DNA of 64,000 nt. Origin: Ancylobacter amanitiformis (lineage in GTDB: Bacteria > Pseudomonadota > Alphaproteobacteria > Rhizobiales > Xanthobacteraceae). This document shows positions 7,901 to 17,755 of this stretch, one piece after another. The DNA is taken from positions 62,001-126,000 of the forward strand of contig NZ_JAUSVR010000001.1 in assembly GCF_030814815.1 (NCBI RefSeq), given 5' to 3'. The notes under the pieces are model-generated. The model saw only the letters and a list, made by a program, of their open reading frames with translations. It made no database searches and had not been told where the DNA came from. The position numbers and the translations under genes were made by a program. Position 1 is the stretch's first letter. Every line of letters begins with the position of its first letter.

Positions 7901-9013
7901 ATGGGGACGAAACCTGCTCTTGTTCGAGCCAATGGCGTGCCGGCGCGTCGGCCCTTTACGGGGCCCAGCCGTATCGCCTTCGTCTTCGGCATCGGCCTGG
8001 TGGTCGCCAACTGCACCGGCGGCGAGAAGCTCTCCAGTATCAGCAGCAATATCGATCCTCGCCTCGGCGTGGCCGCGAGCCCGCGGGTGATTGCAGCGGG
8101 CCAGCCCATTCCCAAGGGCGGCGGCGTCTACATGGTCGGCAAGCCCTATCAGGTCGCCGGCAAGACCTACGTTCCGCAGGAACCCAAGAACTACAAGGCC
8201 GAGGGCCTCGCGTCCTGGTATGGCGACAATTTTCACGGCCGCCTGACCGCGAACGGCGAAGTCTACGACATGCACTCGATCGCCGCCGCGCATCCCACGC
8301 TGCCGCTGCCGTCCTATGTGCGCGTCACCAATCTCGAGAATGGCCGGGCGATGACCGTGCGCGTCAACGACCGTGGGCCGTTTCACAAGAACCGCCTGAT
8401 CGACGTCTCGGGCCGCGCGGCCGACATGCTCGGCATCAAGGGTCCGGGCACTGCGAAGGTGCGGGTTGAATATATGGGCCGGGCGCCGATCGAGGGCTCG
8501 GACGACGTTCAACTCGCCTCGTCGCTCCGTCTGAACGGCGCGCCAGCCCCCAACATCATGCTCGCCTCGGCCGCATCCGTGCCCGTGCGCAGCAGTGCTC
8601 CGGCGGTCCGCGCCCCGGCGCTGGCCGACGTCCCACTGCCGCCCAGCCGCCCCTACGATCTCGGCGAGACGCAGGTGGCTGCCGCCTCGCTTGAGCCGGC
8701 CCAGATGGCACCGGCCCAGATGGCACCGGCGCAGATGGCGCCGGTCCGTGTGGCCACGGCCCCGGTGCGCCAGGCCGCGCCGGCGGTGGCCATGGCGGCT
8801 CCCGCCAGGACGGCGCCGAAGCCCAACATGCAGGTCGCGAGCGTTCAGCCGGCGGTCCAGCGTCCGGTCCAGGCACAGATGCAGACGCCCGCACGGCGCG
8901 TCGCCACGGCGGACCAGGCCCCGACGGGCTGGGTTGTGGGCGCGCAGCCGGTTCTCGGCTACGCTGCGGAAGGCGTCGCGACGCCGGTCGATACGGGTCG
9001 AGGCCTCTACTGA
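7901..9013 (+). CDS. rlpA: RlpA-like septal lytic transglycosylase / double-psi beta-barrel lipoprotein
   Basis: Envelope protein of 370 aa. The hydrophobic segment IAFVFGIGLVVANC (residues 25-38) ends in a cysteine that could be lipidated, though VANC is a poor lipobox. Residues about 100-195 form the RlpA double-psi beta-barrel: GLASWYGDNFHGRLTANGE, then RVTNLENGRAMTVRVNDRGPF and VSGRAADMLG. RlpA proteins cleave or bind denuded glycan strands at the septum. The C-terminal SPOR domain typical of E. coli RlpA is absent and replaced by an Ala/Pro/Gln-rich disordered tail holding PAQMA repeats. The gene precedes a D,D-carboxypeptidase gene, consistent with a cell-wall role. A 225-base gap upstream presumably holds its promoter, but I could not fix one. 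Confidence 0.85.
   Translation: MGTKPALVRANGVPARRPFTGPSRIAFVFGIGLVVANCTGGEKLSSISSNIDPRLGVAASPRVIAAGQPIPKGGGVYMVGKPYQVAGKTYVPQEPKNYKAEGLASWYGDNFHGRLTANGEVYDMHSIAAAHPTLPLPSYVRVTNLENGRAMTVRVNDRGPFHKNRLIDVSGRAADMLGIKGPGTAKVRVEYMGRAPIEGSDDVQLASSLRLNGAPAPNIMLASAASVPVRSSAPAVRAPALADVPLPPSRPYDLGETQVAAASLEPAQMAPAQMAPAQMAPVRVATAPVRQAAPAVAMAAPARTAPKPNMQVASVQPAVQRPVQAQMQTPARRVATADQAPTGWVVGAQPVLGYAAEGVATPVDTGRGLY
8696..8740 (+). repeat. Three 15-bp tandem repeats in the rlpA tail
   Basis: Units of consensus CCGGCCCAGATGGCA at 8696, 8711 and 8726 encode the PAQMA repeats of the disordered C-terminal region. The first two are identical; the third differs at two bases. Confidence 0.85.
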
Positions 9014-9082
9014 TCTTCGCCGATCAGCGCATTGCCACGGCCTGAGGCGACGGGTACCTCTCCTCCCGGGCAAGAGGGGTCG

Positions 9083-10321
9083 ATGATGATGGCACGTGCG
9101 ATACGGCTCCGCCGGCAGGCGATCCAGGCTTGCGGGCTGGCGCTCGTCTGGCTCGCCTGTGGATTTTTGGTCCACCCTGCCGCAGCCCAGCAGGCGCCGA
9201 CCATCGCCGCGCCGCAGGCCATTCTGGTGGATTTCGACAGCGGCACGGTGCTGTTCGAGCGCGCGGCCGACACGCCGAACTTCCCCGCCAGCGTCGCCAA
9301 GATGATGACCATGGCCGTGGTGTTCCGCGAGATCGCGGAGGGGCGGCTGACACCCGATTCCGAATTCAAGGTGAGCGAATATGCCTGGCGGCGCGGCGGC
9401 GCTCCGTCCGGCGGCGCCACCATGTTCGCCTCGCTGAACAGCACCATCAAGGTCAGCGACCTGCTGCGCGGCGCGATCATCCCCTCCGGCAATGACGCGA
9501 CCATCGTGCTGGCGGAGGGCATTGCCGGCAACGAACTCGCCTTCACGGTGAAGATGAACGAGGAGGCCAAGCGCCTCGGGCTCACCGACTCGCACTTCAC
9601 CAATTCCAACGGGCTTTCCGACCCGGACCAGAAGACCACCGCGCGGGACCTGTCGCGCCTCGCCGCGCATATCATCCGCAGCTATCCCGACCTCTACAAG
9701 ATCTACAGCGAGCCGGATTTCCTCTGGAACAAGATCCGGCAGAACAACCGCAACCCGCTGCTGGGCATGAGCCTGGGGGCGGACGGCTTCATGACCGGCT
9801 ATCTCAAGGAATCGGGCTTCAATCTGGTCGGCTCCGCCGTTCAGAACGACCAGCGCCTGATCGTAGTGATCCTGGGCGCCAAGTCCGAGAAGGAGAGGGC
9901 GGAGGACGCGCGCAAGCTGCTGGAATGGGGCTTCCGTTCCTTCGAGTCGCGGCTGTTGTTCGATGCCGGCCAGACCGTGGGCGAGGCCGTGCTCTATGGC
10001 GGCGAGCAGGGCAACGTGCCGCTCACCGCCGCCGGGCCGATCCGCCTTCTGGAGCCGCGCAACGGCACCGAGCGGGTAGCCGCGCGCATCCGCTATGAAG
10101 GCCCCGTCCACGCGCCGGTCGAGAAGGGTGCGAAGCTTGCGCGGCTGGAAATCACGCGCGGCGAGCAGCTCGTGCTGGAGATCCCGCTGATCGCCGCGCA
10201 GTCCGTGCCCGAAGGACCGCTCTGGCGCCGGGCCGTCGATGGCGCCTATGAGCTGGTCGTCGGCCTGCTGCGCGAGGGCTATGCGAAGCTGGCGGCCAAA
10301 TTGCCCGTCAAGCTCGGCTGA
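9083..10321 (+). CDS. D-alanyl-D-alanine carboxypeptidase family protein (DacC/DacF-like) with altered KTG motif
   Basis: Low-molecular-mass penicillin-binding protein of 412 aa. Three consecutive ATGs (9083, 9086, 9089) follow an AGAGGGG site, so the exact start is uncertain by two codons. A Sec signal ends near PAAAQ (residue 36). The serine-acyl-enzyme motifs SVAK (S70, K73) and SGN (135-137) are intact. The third motif, normally KTG in a DGxKTG context, reads ADGFMTGYL here, with methionine ATG at residue 237. In E. coli PBP5 the equivalent lysine is required for activity, so this enzyme may be impaired or specialised. The C-terminal all-beta domain and amphipathic tail (EGYAKLAAKLPVKLG) are complete. 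The family is certain; activity is in doubt. Confidence 0.9.
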   Translation: MMMARAIRLRRQAIQACGLALVWLACGFLVHPAAAQQAPTIAAPQAILVDFDSGTVLFERAADTPNFPASVAKMMTMAVVFREIAEGRLTPDSEFKVSEYAWRRGGAPSGGATMFASLNSTIKVSDLLRGAIIPSGNDATIVLAEGIAGNELAFTVKMNEEAKRLGLTDSHFTNSNGLSDPDQKTTARDLSRLAAHIIRSYPDLYKIYSEPDFLWNKIRQNNRNPLLGMSLGADGFMTGYLKESGFNLVGSAVQNDQRLIVVILGAKSEKERAEDARKLLEWGFRSFESRLLFDAGQTVGEAVLYGGEQGNVPLTAAGPIRLLEPRNGTERVAARIRYEGPVHAPVEKGAKLARLEITRGEQLVLEIPLIAAQSVPEGPLWRRAVDGAYELVVGLLREGYAKLAAKLPVKLG

Positions 10322-10330
10322 CCGGCAACC

Positions 10331-11122
10331 ATGCCGCCCCGGCCCTCCTCCCCCCCCCGGCGCGCCGCCGGAAAGCCCGCGCCCGAGGCCGGCGTGCCGG
10401 CGGCTGGCAAGGCGACGGGCAAGGCGACGGGCCCCGTCTTCGGCGGCGCAGCAGCGGCGCGGGCGCACGGGCGCTTCATCACCTTCGAGGGCGGGGAGGG
10501 GGCGGGCAAGTCGACCCAGCTGCGCCGCCTCGCCGAAAAGCTGGCCGAGCGCGGGGTCGACGTCGTGACCACCCGCGAGCCCGGCGGCTCGCCGGGCGCC
10601 GAGATCATCCGCCATGTGCTGCTCTCGGGCGCCGCCAAGCCGTTCGGCTCCTTTGCCGAGGCAGCGCTGTTCGCCGCCGCTCGGGCCGATCATCTCGCCG
10701 TCACCATTCGCCCGGCGCTGGAGCGCGGCGCCTGGGTCATCTGCGACCGCTTCGCCGATTCCACCCGCGCCTATCAGGGCGCGGCGGGCAATCTGGATCC
10801 GGCCCTGCTCGATGCGCTGGAGGCGGCGACCGTGGGCGACACCCGCCCCGACCTGACCCTCCTGCTGGACATCCCCGCGGAGGAGGGGCTCGCCCGCGCG
10901 GCGGCTCGTTCGGGGACGGGCGCCGACCGGTTCGAGCGCGAGGGCTTGACCTTCCACCGCCAACTGCGCGACGCCTTTCTCGCCATCGCCGCGCGCGAGC
11001 CCGCGCGCTGCGTGGTGATTGACGGCCGCGACGAACCGGACGTCGTCACGAAAGCCATCTGGCAGGCCGTGTCGAAGCGCCTGCCCCTTCCCCGCGCCCG
11101 TCGACGGAGTTCACGCGCATGA
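10331..11122 (+). CDS. tmk: Thymidylate kinase
   Basis: Cytoplasmic dTMP kinase making dTDP for DNA synthesis, 263 aa against the usual 205-220. The excess is a Pro/Ala/Gly-rich N-terminal tail of about 46 residues that includes a 12-bp duplication (10406-10429, GKAT repeated). The core starts at [17 protein letters not shown] (P-loop). It continues with [14 protein letters not shown] (substrate-binding DR/E-P-G motif), [14 protein letters not shown], and the lid region near [12 protein letters not shown]. No start codon nearer the core with a ribosome site is evident, so the long form is given; an internal start would give the standard length. It overlaps holB by ATGA, a common alphaproteobacterial pairing. 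Confidence 0.93.
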   Translation: MPPRPSSPPRRAAGKPAPEAGVPAAGKATGKATGPVFGGAAAARAHGRFITFEGGEGAGKSTQLRRLAEKLAERGVDVVTTREPGGSPGAEIIRHVLLSGAAKPFGSFAEAALFAAARADHLAVTIRPALERGAWVICDRFADSTRAYQGAAGNLDPALLDALEAATVGDTRPDLTLLLDIPAEEGLARAAARSGTGADRFEREGLTFHRQLRDAFLAIAAREPARCVVIDGRDEPDVVTKAIWQAVSKRLPLPRARRRSSRA

Positions 11123-12153
11123 GCGAGCCGGTTCTGGAAGGCGATCGCCTGGACGGCGCACCGGCTCCGCGCGAGACGCCGGCGCTGGTGGGCCACCACG
11201 AGGCGGTGGCGATGGTGCGCGAGGCGTGGGATGCCGGCCGCCTGCCGCATGCACTGCTGCTCGGCGGGCCGGAGGGCATCGGCAAGGCGACCTTCGCCTA
11301 CCAGGTCGCGCGCTTCGTGCTGGCGGGCGGGGCCGCGCCGGCCGGAAGCCTCGATGTCGATCCCGCCCACCCGGCGGCGCGCCAGGTAAGGGTGCTGTCG
11401 CACCCGGACATGCTGGTGCTGCGCCGCACGCCCTCGGAAAACGGCAAGCTGCCCACCGCCATTCCCGCCGAGACGGTGCGCAAGGTGCGCAGCTTCTTCG
11501 GCTCCACCGCCGCGCTCGGTGGCTGGCGGGTGTGCATCGTCGACACGCTGGACGAGATGAACACGCAGGGCGCCAACGCCCTCCTCAAGACACTGGAGGA
11601 GCCGCCGAGCCGCGCGCTGTTCCTGCTGGTGAGCCACGCGCCGGGCCGGCTGCTGCCCACCATCCGCTCGCGCTGCCGCGCCGTCCCGCTGCGCGCGCTG
11701 TCGACCGGAGAGGTCGTGACCGCGCTGGAGCACCTGACGGGCGCCATGCCCACGCTCGACCGCGCCCGTTTCCAGGAGGCGGCGGAAGCCTCCGAGGGCA
11801 GCGTGCGCGAGGCGCTCATCCTGATGGCGGGCGAGGGGCTCGCCATCCGCAAGGCGACGGCAGCACTGCTGGGCGCGCTTCCCGCCATCGACCCCAAGGC
11901 GCTGCACGCGCTCGGCGAGAAGCTGCAGGGCGACCGGGGAGGGGCGTTCGAGAACTTTGTTTCCACTGTCGAAAGCTGGATTTCCGACCACGCGACAGGA
12001 CGTCGGCACACGGCGGCGCTGCGCCTTGCACGGCTGCCTGAGGTATGGGAGAAGGTGCGGCGCGCCGCGGTCGACGCCGATGTGTACAATCTCGACCGCA
12101 AGACTTTCGTCTTTCGGATCTTCGCGACGCTCGACGAGGCCGTGCGCCACTGA
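11119..12153 (+). CDS. holB: DNA polymerase III subunit delta'
   Basis: Clamp-loader subunit of the replicative polymerase, 344 aa. AAA+ features include [20 protein letters not shown] (degenerate P-loop), the sensor region [29 protein letters not shown], and the arginine-finger context [12 protein letters not shown]. The zinc-binding cysteines seen in DnaX are missing, which fits delta' better than tau/gamma. The start ATG overlaps the tmk stop codon. It is followed after 38 bases by metG, giving the tmk-holB-metG-tatD-MBL order widespread in alphaproteobacteria. Confidence 0.93.
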   Translation: MSEPVLEGDRLDGAPAPRETPALVGHHEAVAMVREAWDAGRLPHALLLGGPEGIGKATFAYQVARFVLAGGAAPAGSLDVDPAHPAARQVRVLSHPDMLVLRRTPSENGKLPTAIPAETVRKVRSFFGSTAALGGWRVCIVDTLDEMNTQGANALLKTLEEPPSRALFLLVSHAPGRLLPTIRSRCRAVPLRALSTGEVVTALEHLTGAMPTLDRARFQEAAEASEGSVREALILMAGEGLAIRKATAALLGALPAIDPKALHALGEKLQGDRGGAFENFVSTVESWISDHATGRRHTAALRLARLPEVWEKVRRAAVDADVYNLDRKTFVFRIFATLDEAVRH

Positions 12154-12191
12154 CCGCGCCGCGAACCGGCATCGTCGCAGGAAAGACCCGC

Positions 12192-13748
12192 GTGAAACCC
12201 GCCTTCTACATCACTACCGCCATCGATTATCCCAACGGCGCGCCGCATATCGGCCACGCCTATGAGAAGATCGCCGCCGACGCTCTGGCGCGGTTCAAGA
12301 AGCTCGACGGCTTCGACGTGTTCTTCCTGACCGGCACCGACGAGCACGGCCTGAAGATGGCGCAGACCGCGGAAAAGCAGGGCCTCACGCCGCTCGAATG
12401 GGCGACGAAGAACGCGACCCGCTTCCAGCAGATGGATGCGCTGCTCGGCGTCGACTATGATCGCTTCATCCGCACGACGGATGCCGATCACGCCGCCTCC
12501 TCGCAGGCGATCTGGCAGCGCATGGTCGAGGCGGGCGACATCTATCTCAGCGCCTATTCCGGCTGGTATTCGGTGCGCGACGAAGCCTATTTCGCCGAGG
12601 ACGAAACGATCGTCGGCGAAGATGGCGTGCGCCGGGGCCCGCAGGGCGCCCCGGTCGAGTGGACCGAGGAGAAGAGCTATTTCTTCCGCCTGTCCGCCTA
12701 TCAGGACAAACTTCTCGCCTATTACGAGGCCCATCCGGACTTCATCCGTCCCGACAGCCGGCGCAACGAGGTGCTGAGCTTCGTGAAGGGCGGGCTGCAG
12801 GATCTTTCCATCAGCCGCACCACCTTCTCCTGGGGCATTCCGGTACCGGGCGACGCCGACCATGTGATGTATGTGTGGGTCGACGCGCTCACCAACTACA
12901 TCACCGGCGTCGGCTATCCCGATACCGACAGCGCCAGTTTCAGGCGCTACTGGCCGGCCGATCTGCACATTATCGGCAAGGACATCATCCGCTTCCACGC
13001 CGTGTACTGGCCGGCCTTCCTGATGTCCGCCGGCGTGGAGCCGCCCAAGACCGTCTTCGCCCATGGTTTCATCCATAATCGCGGGGAGAAGATGTCGAAG
13101 TCGGTCGGCAACGTGATCGACCCGTTCGACCTCGCCAGGGCCTATGGCGTGGATGCGCTGCGCTATTTCCTGCTGCGCGAGATCCCCTTCGGCCAGGATG
13201 GCTCCTACAGCCACGAGGCCATCGTCGCGCGCACCAATGCCGACCTCGCCAACGACCTCGGCAATCTCGCCCAGCGCTCGCTGTCGATGATCGCCAAGAA
13301 CCTCAGTGGCACGCTGCCCGAGCCTGGCCCGCTGGCGCCCGATGACGCCGACATCCTCGCCGGCGCCGATGCGCTCGCCGGGAAGGTGAGGGCGGCGATG
13401 GACGGGCAGCAACTCCACCAGGCGCTGGGTGAGCTCTGGTCCGTGGTGGCCGACGCCAACCGCTATTTCGCCGGCGCCGCGCCGTGGGAACTGCGCAAGA
13501 CCGACCCTGTGCGCTTCGGTACCGTGCTGTGGACCACGGCCGAGGTGATCCGGCAGGTCGCCATTCTGGCCCAGCCCTTCGTGCCCACCGGCGCCGCCAA
13601 ACTGCTCGACCTGCTGGCCGTGCCGGCCGGCGCCCGCAGCCTCGACAGCCTCGGGGAGGGCGGACGGCTCACGGGCGGCACGGCCCTGCCCCCGCCGGCG
13701 CCGGTATTCCCGCGCTATGTCGAACCCGAAGCGGCGAACCCGGCATGA
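12192..13748 (+). CDS. metG: Methionyl-tRNA synthetase
   Basis: Class I aminoacyl-tRNA synthetase charging tRNA-Met, 518 aa. The GTG at 12192 is favoured because AGGAAAGA lies 5 bases upstream and the product then begins [16 protein letters not shown] as in homologues. HIGH is HIGH at residues 19-22 and KMSKS is KMSKS at 300-304. The short connective region lacks the C-terminal EMAP-like tRNA-binding domain, as in the compact alphaproteobacterial form. The ATG of the next gene overlaps its stop, so translation is coupled. Confidence 0.95.
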   Translation: MKPAFYITTAIDYPNGAPHIGHAYEKIAADALARFKKLDGFDVFFLTGTDEHGLKMAQTAEKQGLTPLEWATKNATRFQQMDALLGVDYDRFIRTTDADHAASSQAIWQRMVEAGDIYLSAYSGWYSVRDEAYFAEDETIVGEDGVRRGPQGAPVEWTEEKSYFFRLSAYQDKLLAYYEAHPDFIRPDSRRNEVLSFVKGGLQDLSISRTTFSWGIPVPGDADHVMYVWVDALTNYITGVGYPDTDSASFRRYWPADLHIIGKDIIRFHAVYWPAFLMSAGVEPPKTVFAHGFIHNRGEKMSKSVGNVIDPFDLARAYGVDALRYFLLREIPFGQDGSYSHEAIVARTNADLANDLGNLAQRSLSMIAKNLSGTLPEPGPLAPDDADILAGADALAGKVRAAMDGQQLHQALGELWSVVADANRYFAGAAPWELRKTDPVRFGTVLWTTAEVIRQVAILAQPFVPTGAAKLLDLLAVPAGARSLDSLGEGGRLTGGTALPPPAPVFPRYVEPEAANPA

Positions 13749-14518
13749 TCGTCGACAGCCATTGCCATCTCGACTTCCCGGATTTCGCCGCGGAACTCGA
13801 CGACGTGGTCGCGCGCGCCCGTGCCGCGGGTGTCGGCCGGCTGGTGACGATCGGCACGCGCGTGCGGCGTTCGGCGCAGATCCAGGCGATCGCCGAGCGC
13901 TTCGATGATGTGTTCTGCTCCGTCGGCACCCATCCGCACAATGCCGGCGAGGAGGCTGACGTCACGCTCGACGAATTGCTGGCCGCCGCCGACCATCCCA
14001 AGGTGGTCGCCATCGGCGAGGCGGGCCTGGACTATCATTACGACACCGCCCCGCGCGAGGCGCAGCACGCCGGCTTCCGCCTGCATATCGAGGCGGCGCG
14101 GCGCACCGGGCTGCCGCTGGTGATCCATGCGCGGGACGCGGATGACGATGTGGCCGCGATCCTGGAACAGGAGATGGGCGAGGGCGCCTTTTCCTTCGTG
14201 CTGCATTGCTTCACGGCCGGCGAGGCCCTCGCCCGCCGGGCGGTGGCGCTGGGCGGCTATGTCTCCTTCTCCGGCATCCTCACCTTCAAGTCCGGCGCGC
14301 CGCTGCGGGAAATCGCCGCCGGCCTGCCGGCCGACCGCCTGCTGGTGGAGACCGACGCGCCCTATCTCGCGCCGAATCCCTGGCGTGGCAAGCGCAACGA
14401 GCCTTCCTATGTGGTCGAGACGGCCCGTATATTGGGTGAGGCACGCGGCCTTTCCCCGGACGCGATCGCCGCGCTGACGACAGAGAACTTCTTCCGCCTG
14501 TTCGCACGGGCCAACTGA
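13745..14518 (+). CDS. TatD-family metal-dependent deoxyribonuclease
   Basis: Cytoplasmic TatD-type hydrolase, 257 aa, of the amidohydrolase TIM-barrel superfamily. Metal ligands are visible in [11 protein letters not shown] (HxH), [10 protein letters not shown] (Glu), LVIHARDAD (His), LHCFTAG (His) and ETDAPYLAP (Asp). Family members act as 3'-5' DNases or in D-Tyr-tRNA and quality-control roles. The ATG overlaps the metG stop (ATGA), placing it in the replication/translation operon. Substrate in this organism is not known. Confidence 0.92.
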   Translation: MIVDSHCHLDFPDFAAELDDVVARARAAGVGRLVTIGTRVRRSAQIQAIAERFDDVFCSVGTHPHNAGEEADVTLDELLAAADHPKVVAIGEAGLDYHYDTAPREAQHAGFRLHIEAARRTGLPLVIHARDADDDVAAILEQEMGEGAFSFVLHCFTAGEALARRAVALGGYVSFSGILTFKSGAPLREIAAGLPADRLLVETDAPYLAPNPWRGKRNEPSYVVETARILGEARGLSPDAIAALTTENFFRLFARAN

Positions 14519-14536
14519 CCAGGGCGGCATCGGCGC

Positions 14537-15340
14537 ATGTCTGTGACCTTCACCATTCTCGGCTGCGGCTCTTCGGGCGGGGTGCCGCGAGTCGGGCAGG
14601 GATGGGGGGTCTGCGACCCCAACGAGCCGCGCAACCGCCGCCGGCGCTGCTCCATGCTGGTGGAGCGCTTCGGCGCGGCCGGTGAACCGCCAACGCGCGT
14701 GCTGATCGACACCTCGCCAGATCTGCGCGAGCAACTGCTCGATGCGCAGGTCGACCGGCTGGACGGCGTGCTGTTCACCCATGAGCATGCCGACCACACC
14801 CATGGTATCGACGATCTGCGCCCGCTCACCATCCGGCACCGCCGTCGTATCGATGTCCATGTGGATGCCGAGACGTCGGCCATGCTGCACCAGCGCTTCG
14901 GCTATTGCTTCGAGACGCCGCCCGGCAGCGACTATCCGCCGATCCTCACGGAGCACCGCTTCCACCATGGCGACACGATCCGCGTGGACGGTCCCGGCGG
15001 GCCGATCGAGGCGACGGCATTTCGCCAGTACCACGGCAACATCCTCTCCTATGGGTTCCGCATTGGCGGGCTGGCCTATTCGAGCGACCTGCACGACCTG
15101 CCGGAGGAAAGCCTGCCTTACCTTGAAGGGCTCGACCTCTGGATCATCGACGCGCTGCGCCCGGCGCCGCACCCGACGCATTTCTCGCTGAGCGAGGCGC
15201 TGGACTGGATTGCCCGCCTGAAGCCGCGCCGGGCCGTGCTGACCAACATGCACACCGATCTCGATTACGGCACGCTGGCGCGGGAACTGCCGGAGGGTAT
15301 CGTGCCGGCCTATGACGGCCTGAAGATCGAGATGGACTGA
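14537..15340 (+). CDS. MBL-fold metal-dependent hydrolase (PhnP-like)
   Basis: Metallo-beta-lactamase-fold hydrolase of 267 aa. It opens with the PhnP-type LGCGSSGGVPRVGQGWGVCDP, carries the metal motif HEHADHTHG (HxHxDH), and later has YHGNILSYGFRIGGLAYSSD and NMHTDLDYG. PhnP-like enzymes are phosphodiesterases acting on cyclic ribose phosphates, but this copy lies with tatD and metG, not with phn genes, so a general cyclic-phosphodiester or RNA-end role is as likely. It is the last gene of the tmk-holB-metG-tatD run; 18 bases separate it from the previous gene. Confidence 0.88.
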   Translation: MSVTFTILGCGSSGGVPRVGQGWGVCDPNEPRNRRRRCSMLVERFGAAGEPPTRVLIDTSPDLREQLLDAQVDRLDGVLFTHEHADHTHGIDDLRPLTIRHRRRIDVHVDAETSAMLHQRFGYCFETPPGSDYPPILTEHRFHHGDTIRVDGPGGPIEATAFRQYHGNILSYGFRIGGLAYSSDLHDLPEESLPYLEGLDLWIIDALRPAPHPTHFSLSEALDWIARLKPRRAVLTNMHTDLDYGTLARELPEGIVPAYDGLKIEMD

Positions 15341-15473
15341 AAACACAAACCTTGCAGTGGGTTACGTCAAACTTCGCAGGCCCGCGCCCTCACCCGACTA
15401 TCGTTTTGTTTTCCATAATATGTCTTCTGCGACTCATTCCTGATTGGTTGGATAACGTGCTGGATAACCGGAC

Positions 15474-16322
15474 ATGACCCCGTCCCGCGACATTTCCCGT
15501 CTCATCGAGATCATGGCGGCGCTGCGTACGCCGGGCACTGGCTGTCCGTGGGACCTGGAACAGGACTTCGCCTCCGTCGCGCCCTACACGATCGAGGAAG
15601 CCTATGAGGTGGCGGATGCCATTGTGCGCGGTGACCTCGACGACCTGTGCGACGAGCTTGGCGATCTGCTGCTGCAGGTGGTCTTCCACGCTCGTATGGC
15701 GGAGGAGCGCGGCGCCTTCGCCTTTGGCGACGTTGTGATGGCCGTGACTTCGAAGATGATCCGCCGCCATCCGCACGTGTTCGGCGATGCGGGCGGCCGC
15801 GATGTCGCGGCGGTGAATGCCGCCTGGGACGCGATCAAGGCGGGCGAGAAGGCGGACAGGGCGGAGCGGCGGCGCCGGCGCGGGCTGCCACTGGCGCCGG
15901 AAGCGGGCCGGGTGCTGGACGATGTGGCGAGCGGGGCGCCTGCCCTCACCCGCGCGGTCAAGCTTCAGACCAAGGCCGCCAAGGTCGGCTTCGACTGGCC
16001 GCAGACGCGGATGGTGATTGACAAGATCCGCGAGGAAATCACGGAAGTGGAAGCGGAAATCGTCGCTGGTGACCAGCAGGCCGCCGCCGGCGAGGTGGGC
16101 GATCTGCTCTTCGCCATGGCCAATCTGGCGCGCCATCTCGGCGTCGACCCGGAAGCGGCACTGCGTGGCACCAACGAGAAGTTCGTGCGCCGCTTCGGCT
16201 ATATCGAGGACAGGCTGGCGGAAGAGGGCCGGGCGCCCGCCGAGGCCAGCCTCGACGAGATGGAAGCACTGTGGCAGGCGGCGAAGGCCATGCCGACGCC
16301 GCCCCCTGCCCCGGAAAAATAG
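15474..16322 (+). CDS. mazG: Nucleoside triphosphate pyrophosphohydrolase MazG
   Basis: Hydrolyses (d)NTPs to monophosphates, a housecleaning activity. The 282-aa product has two MazG domains: PWDLEQDFASVAPYTIEEAYEVADAI with DELGDLLLQVVFHARMAEE (residues 24-80), and a second set EEITEVEAEI with EVGDLLFAMANLARHLG in the C-terminal half. The EExxE and ExxD metal sites are present in both, as in the full-length E. coli type. It is preceded by a 133-base AT-richer gap containing the direct repeat TGGATAAC (15449-15456 and 15461-15468). It converges on hflX with only 40 bases between stops. Confidence 0.93.
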   Translation: MTPSRDISRLIEIMAALRTPGTGCPWDLEQDFASVAPYTIEEAYEVADAIVRGDLDDLCDELGDLLLQVVFHARMAEERGAFAFGDVVMAVTSKMIRRHPHVFGDAGGRDVAAVNAAWDAIKAGEKADRAERRRRRGLPLAPEAGRVLDDVASGAPALTRAVKLQTKAAKVGFDWPQTRMVIDKIREEITEVEAEIVAGDQQAAAGEVGDLLFAMANLARHLGVDPEAALRGTNEKFVRRFGYIEDRLAEEGRAPAEASLDEMEALWQAAKAMPTPPPAPEK

Positions 16323-16362
16323 CGGCGCGAACGGGGGTCGCACCGCCCCGGCAGATCCGGGC

Positions 16363-17754
16363 TCAGGCCGTGCCGCGGGACTTGATCCGGTGCGCGCCGA
16401 AGCGCCGCTCGATATGCTCGGCCCGCTCCGGCGGCACGCGCACGGCGAGGTGCACATGGCCGTCGATGTCGTCGCGCCGCTCCAGCACCTCGGCATGGCG
16501 ATAGAGCCAGCTCAGGCCCTCGCCGTCGCTCGCCTCAAGCTCGATCCGCAAGCTGATGCGCTCGCGCCCCAGACGCTGCGCGATGGCGGCGAGGAGGGTG
16601 TCCACCCCCTCCCCGGTCAACGCCGAGACCGGAATGGGCCGGTCGTCGCCCTCGCGCCGGGTCGCCGTGTTGAAGATGGCGGTGCGCGCGTCCTCGTCCA
16701 GCCGGTCGATCTTGTTCCAGACCTCGATCAGCCGGACATGGTCGTCCGGATCGATATCGAGATCGGAGAGCACATGCGCCACGTCCTGCGCCTGCGCATC
16801 GGCATCTTCATGCGACATGTCGCGCACATGCAGGATGATGTCCGCCTCGATCACCTCTTCCAGCGTGGCGCGGAAGGCGGCGACGAGCTGCGTCGGCAGA
16901 TCGGAGATGAAGCCCACCGTGTCGGACAGGATCACCCTTTCGCCGGTCGGCATCTGCACGGCGCGCAAGGTGGGATCAAGCGTGGCGAAGAGCAGATCCT
17001 GCGCCATCACCTTGGCGCTGGTGAGCCGGTTGAACAGCGTCGATTTGCCGGCATTGGTGTAGCCGACCAGCGCCACCACGGGATAGGGCACCTTCTTGCG
17101 GCTGGCGCGGTGCAGCGCGCGGGTGCGCTTGACCTGCTCCAGTTCGCGCTCGATCTTCACGATGCGCTCGCCGATGAGCCGGCGGTCCGCCTCGATCTGC
17201 GTCTCGCCCGGACCACCGAGAAAGCCGAAGCCGCCGCGCTGACGCTCCAGATGCGTCCAGGAACGCACCAGTCGGCTGCGCTGGTAGTTGAGATGGGCAA
17301 GCTCGACCTGCAGCACGCCTTCCTTGGTGCGCGCCCGCTGGCCGAAAATCTCCAGAATGAGAGCAGTGCGGTCGATCACCTTGGCCGACCACGCCTTTTC
17401 AAGGTTGCGCTGCTGCACAGGGCTGAGCGGCGCGTCGACGAAGACCAGCCCCGCCTCCTCCGCCTTCACCAGATCGCCGATTTCCGCGACCTTGCCCGAG
17501 CCGAGATAGCTCGCCGGACGCACCTGCGCGAGCCCGACGATCAGGCTCGCCGCCACGTCGAGGTCGATCGCCATGGCAAGGCCGACCGCCTCGTCGAGGC
17601 GAGCCTGCGGCGTGCGGCGCACATCACCCTCTGGCGCCTTGCGCGTGAGCTGCGGCACGACCACGACGACCCGGGTGGTGTCGCCCGGGTCGTTCGCCTC
17701 GGGCGGCAGCCCGGCCGTCGAGCCGGCCGCGCGGCGCGATCCCTTGAGTTCCAA
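16363..17754 (-). CDS. hflX: GTPase HflX, ribosome-rescue/heat-shock GTPase
   Basis: Ribosome-associated GTPase that splits stalled ribosomes, 463 aa. The N-terminal HflX domain (GLAQVRPASYLGSGKVAEI, residues 75-95; FVDAPLSPVQQRNLEK) precedes a glycine-rich linker (RGGFGFLGGPGETQIEADRR) and the G domain (GYTNAGKSTLFNRL, DTVGFISDLP, NKID). The proposed start is TTG at 17754, one base after the hfq stop, because the longer reading frame runs into hfq and the next ATG would truncate the HflX domain. A start inside the coupled hfq-hflX junction is normal in Rhizobiales, but the TTG choice remains a prediction. Confidence 0.9.
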   Translation of the reverse strand: MELKGSRRAAGSTAGLPPEANDPGDTTRVVVVVPQLTRKAPEGDVRRTPQARLDEAVGLAMAIDLDVAASLIVGLAQVRPASYLGSGKVAEIGDLVKAEEAGLVFVDAPLSPVQQRNLEKAWSAKVIDRTALILEIFGQRARTKEGVLQVELAHLNYQRSRLVRSWTHLERQRGGFGFLGGPGETQIEADRRLIGERIVKIERELEQVKRTRALHRASRKKVPYPVVALVGYTNAGKSTLFNRLTSAKVMAQDLLFATLDPTLRAVQMPTGERVILSDTVGFISDLPTQLVAAFRATLEEVIEADIILHVRDMSHEDADAQAQDVAHVLSDLDIDPDDHVRLIEVWNKIDRLDEDARTAIFNTATRREGDDRPIPVSALTGEGVDTLLAAIAQRLGRERISLRIELEASDGEGLSWLYRHAEVLERRDDIDGHVHLAVRVPPERAEHIERRFGAHRIKSRGTA

Positions 17755-17755
17755 G

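Noticed and set aside
6095-10963. A 1622-codon open frame on the minus strand
   Set aside because: It runs antisense to the ABC permease, rlpA, dac and tmk genes, all with clear families. It has Arg/Gly/His-rich composition typical of antisense frames in GC-rich DNA.
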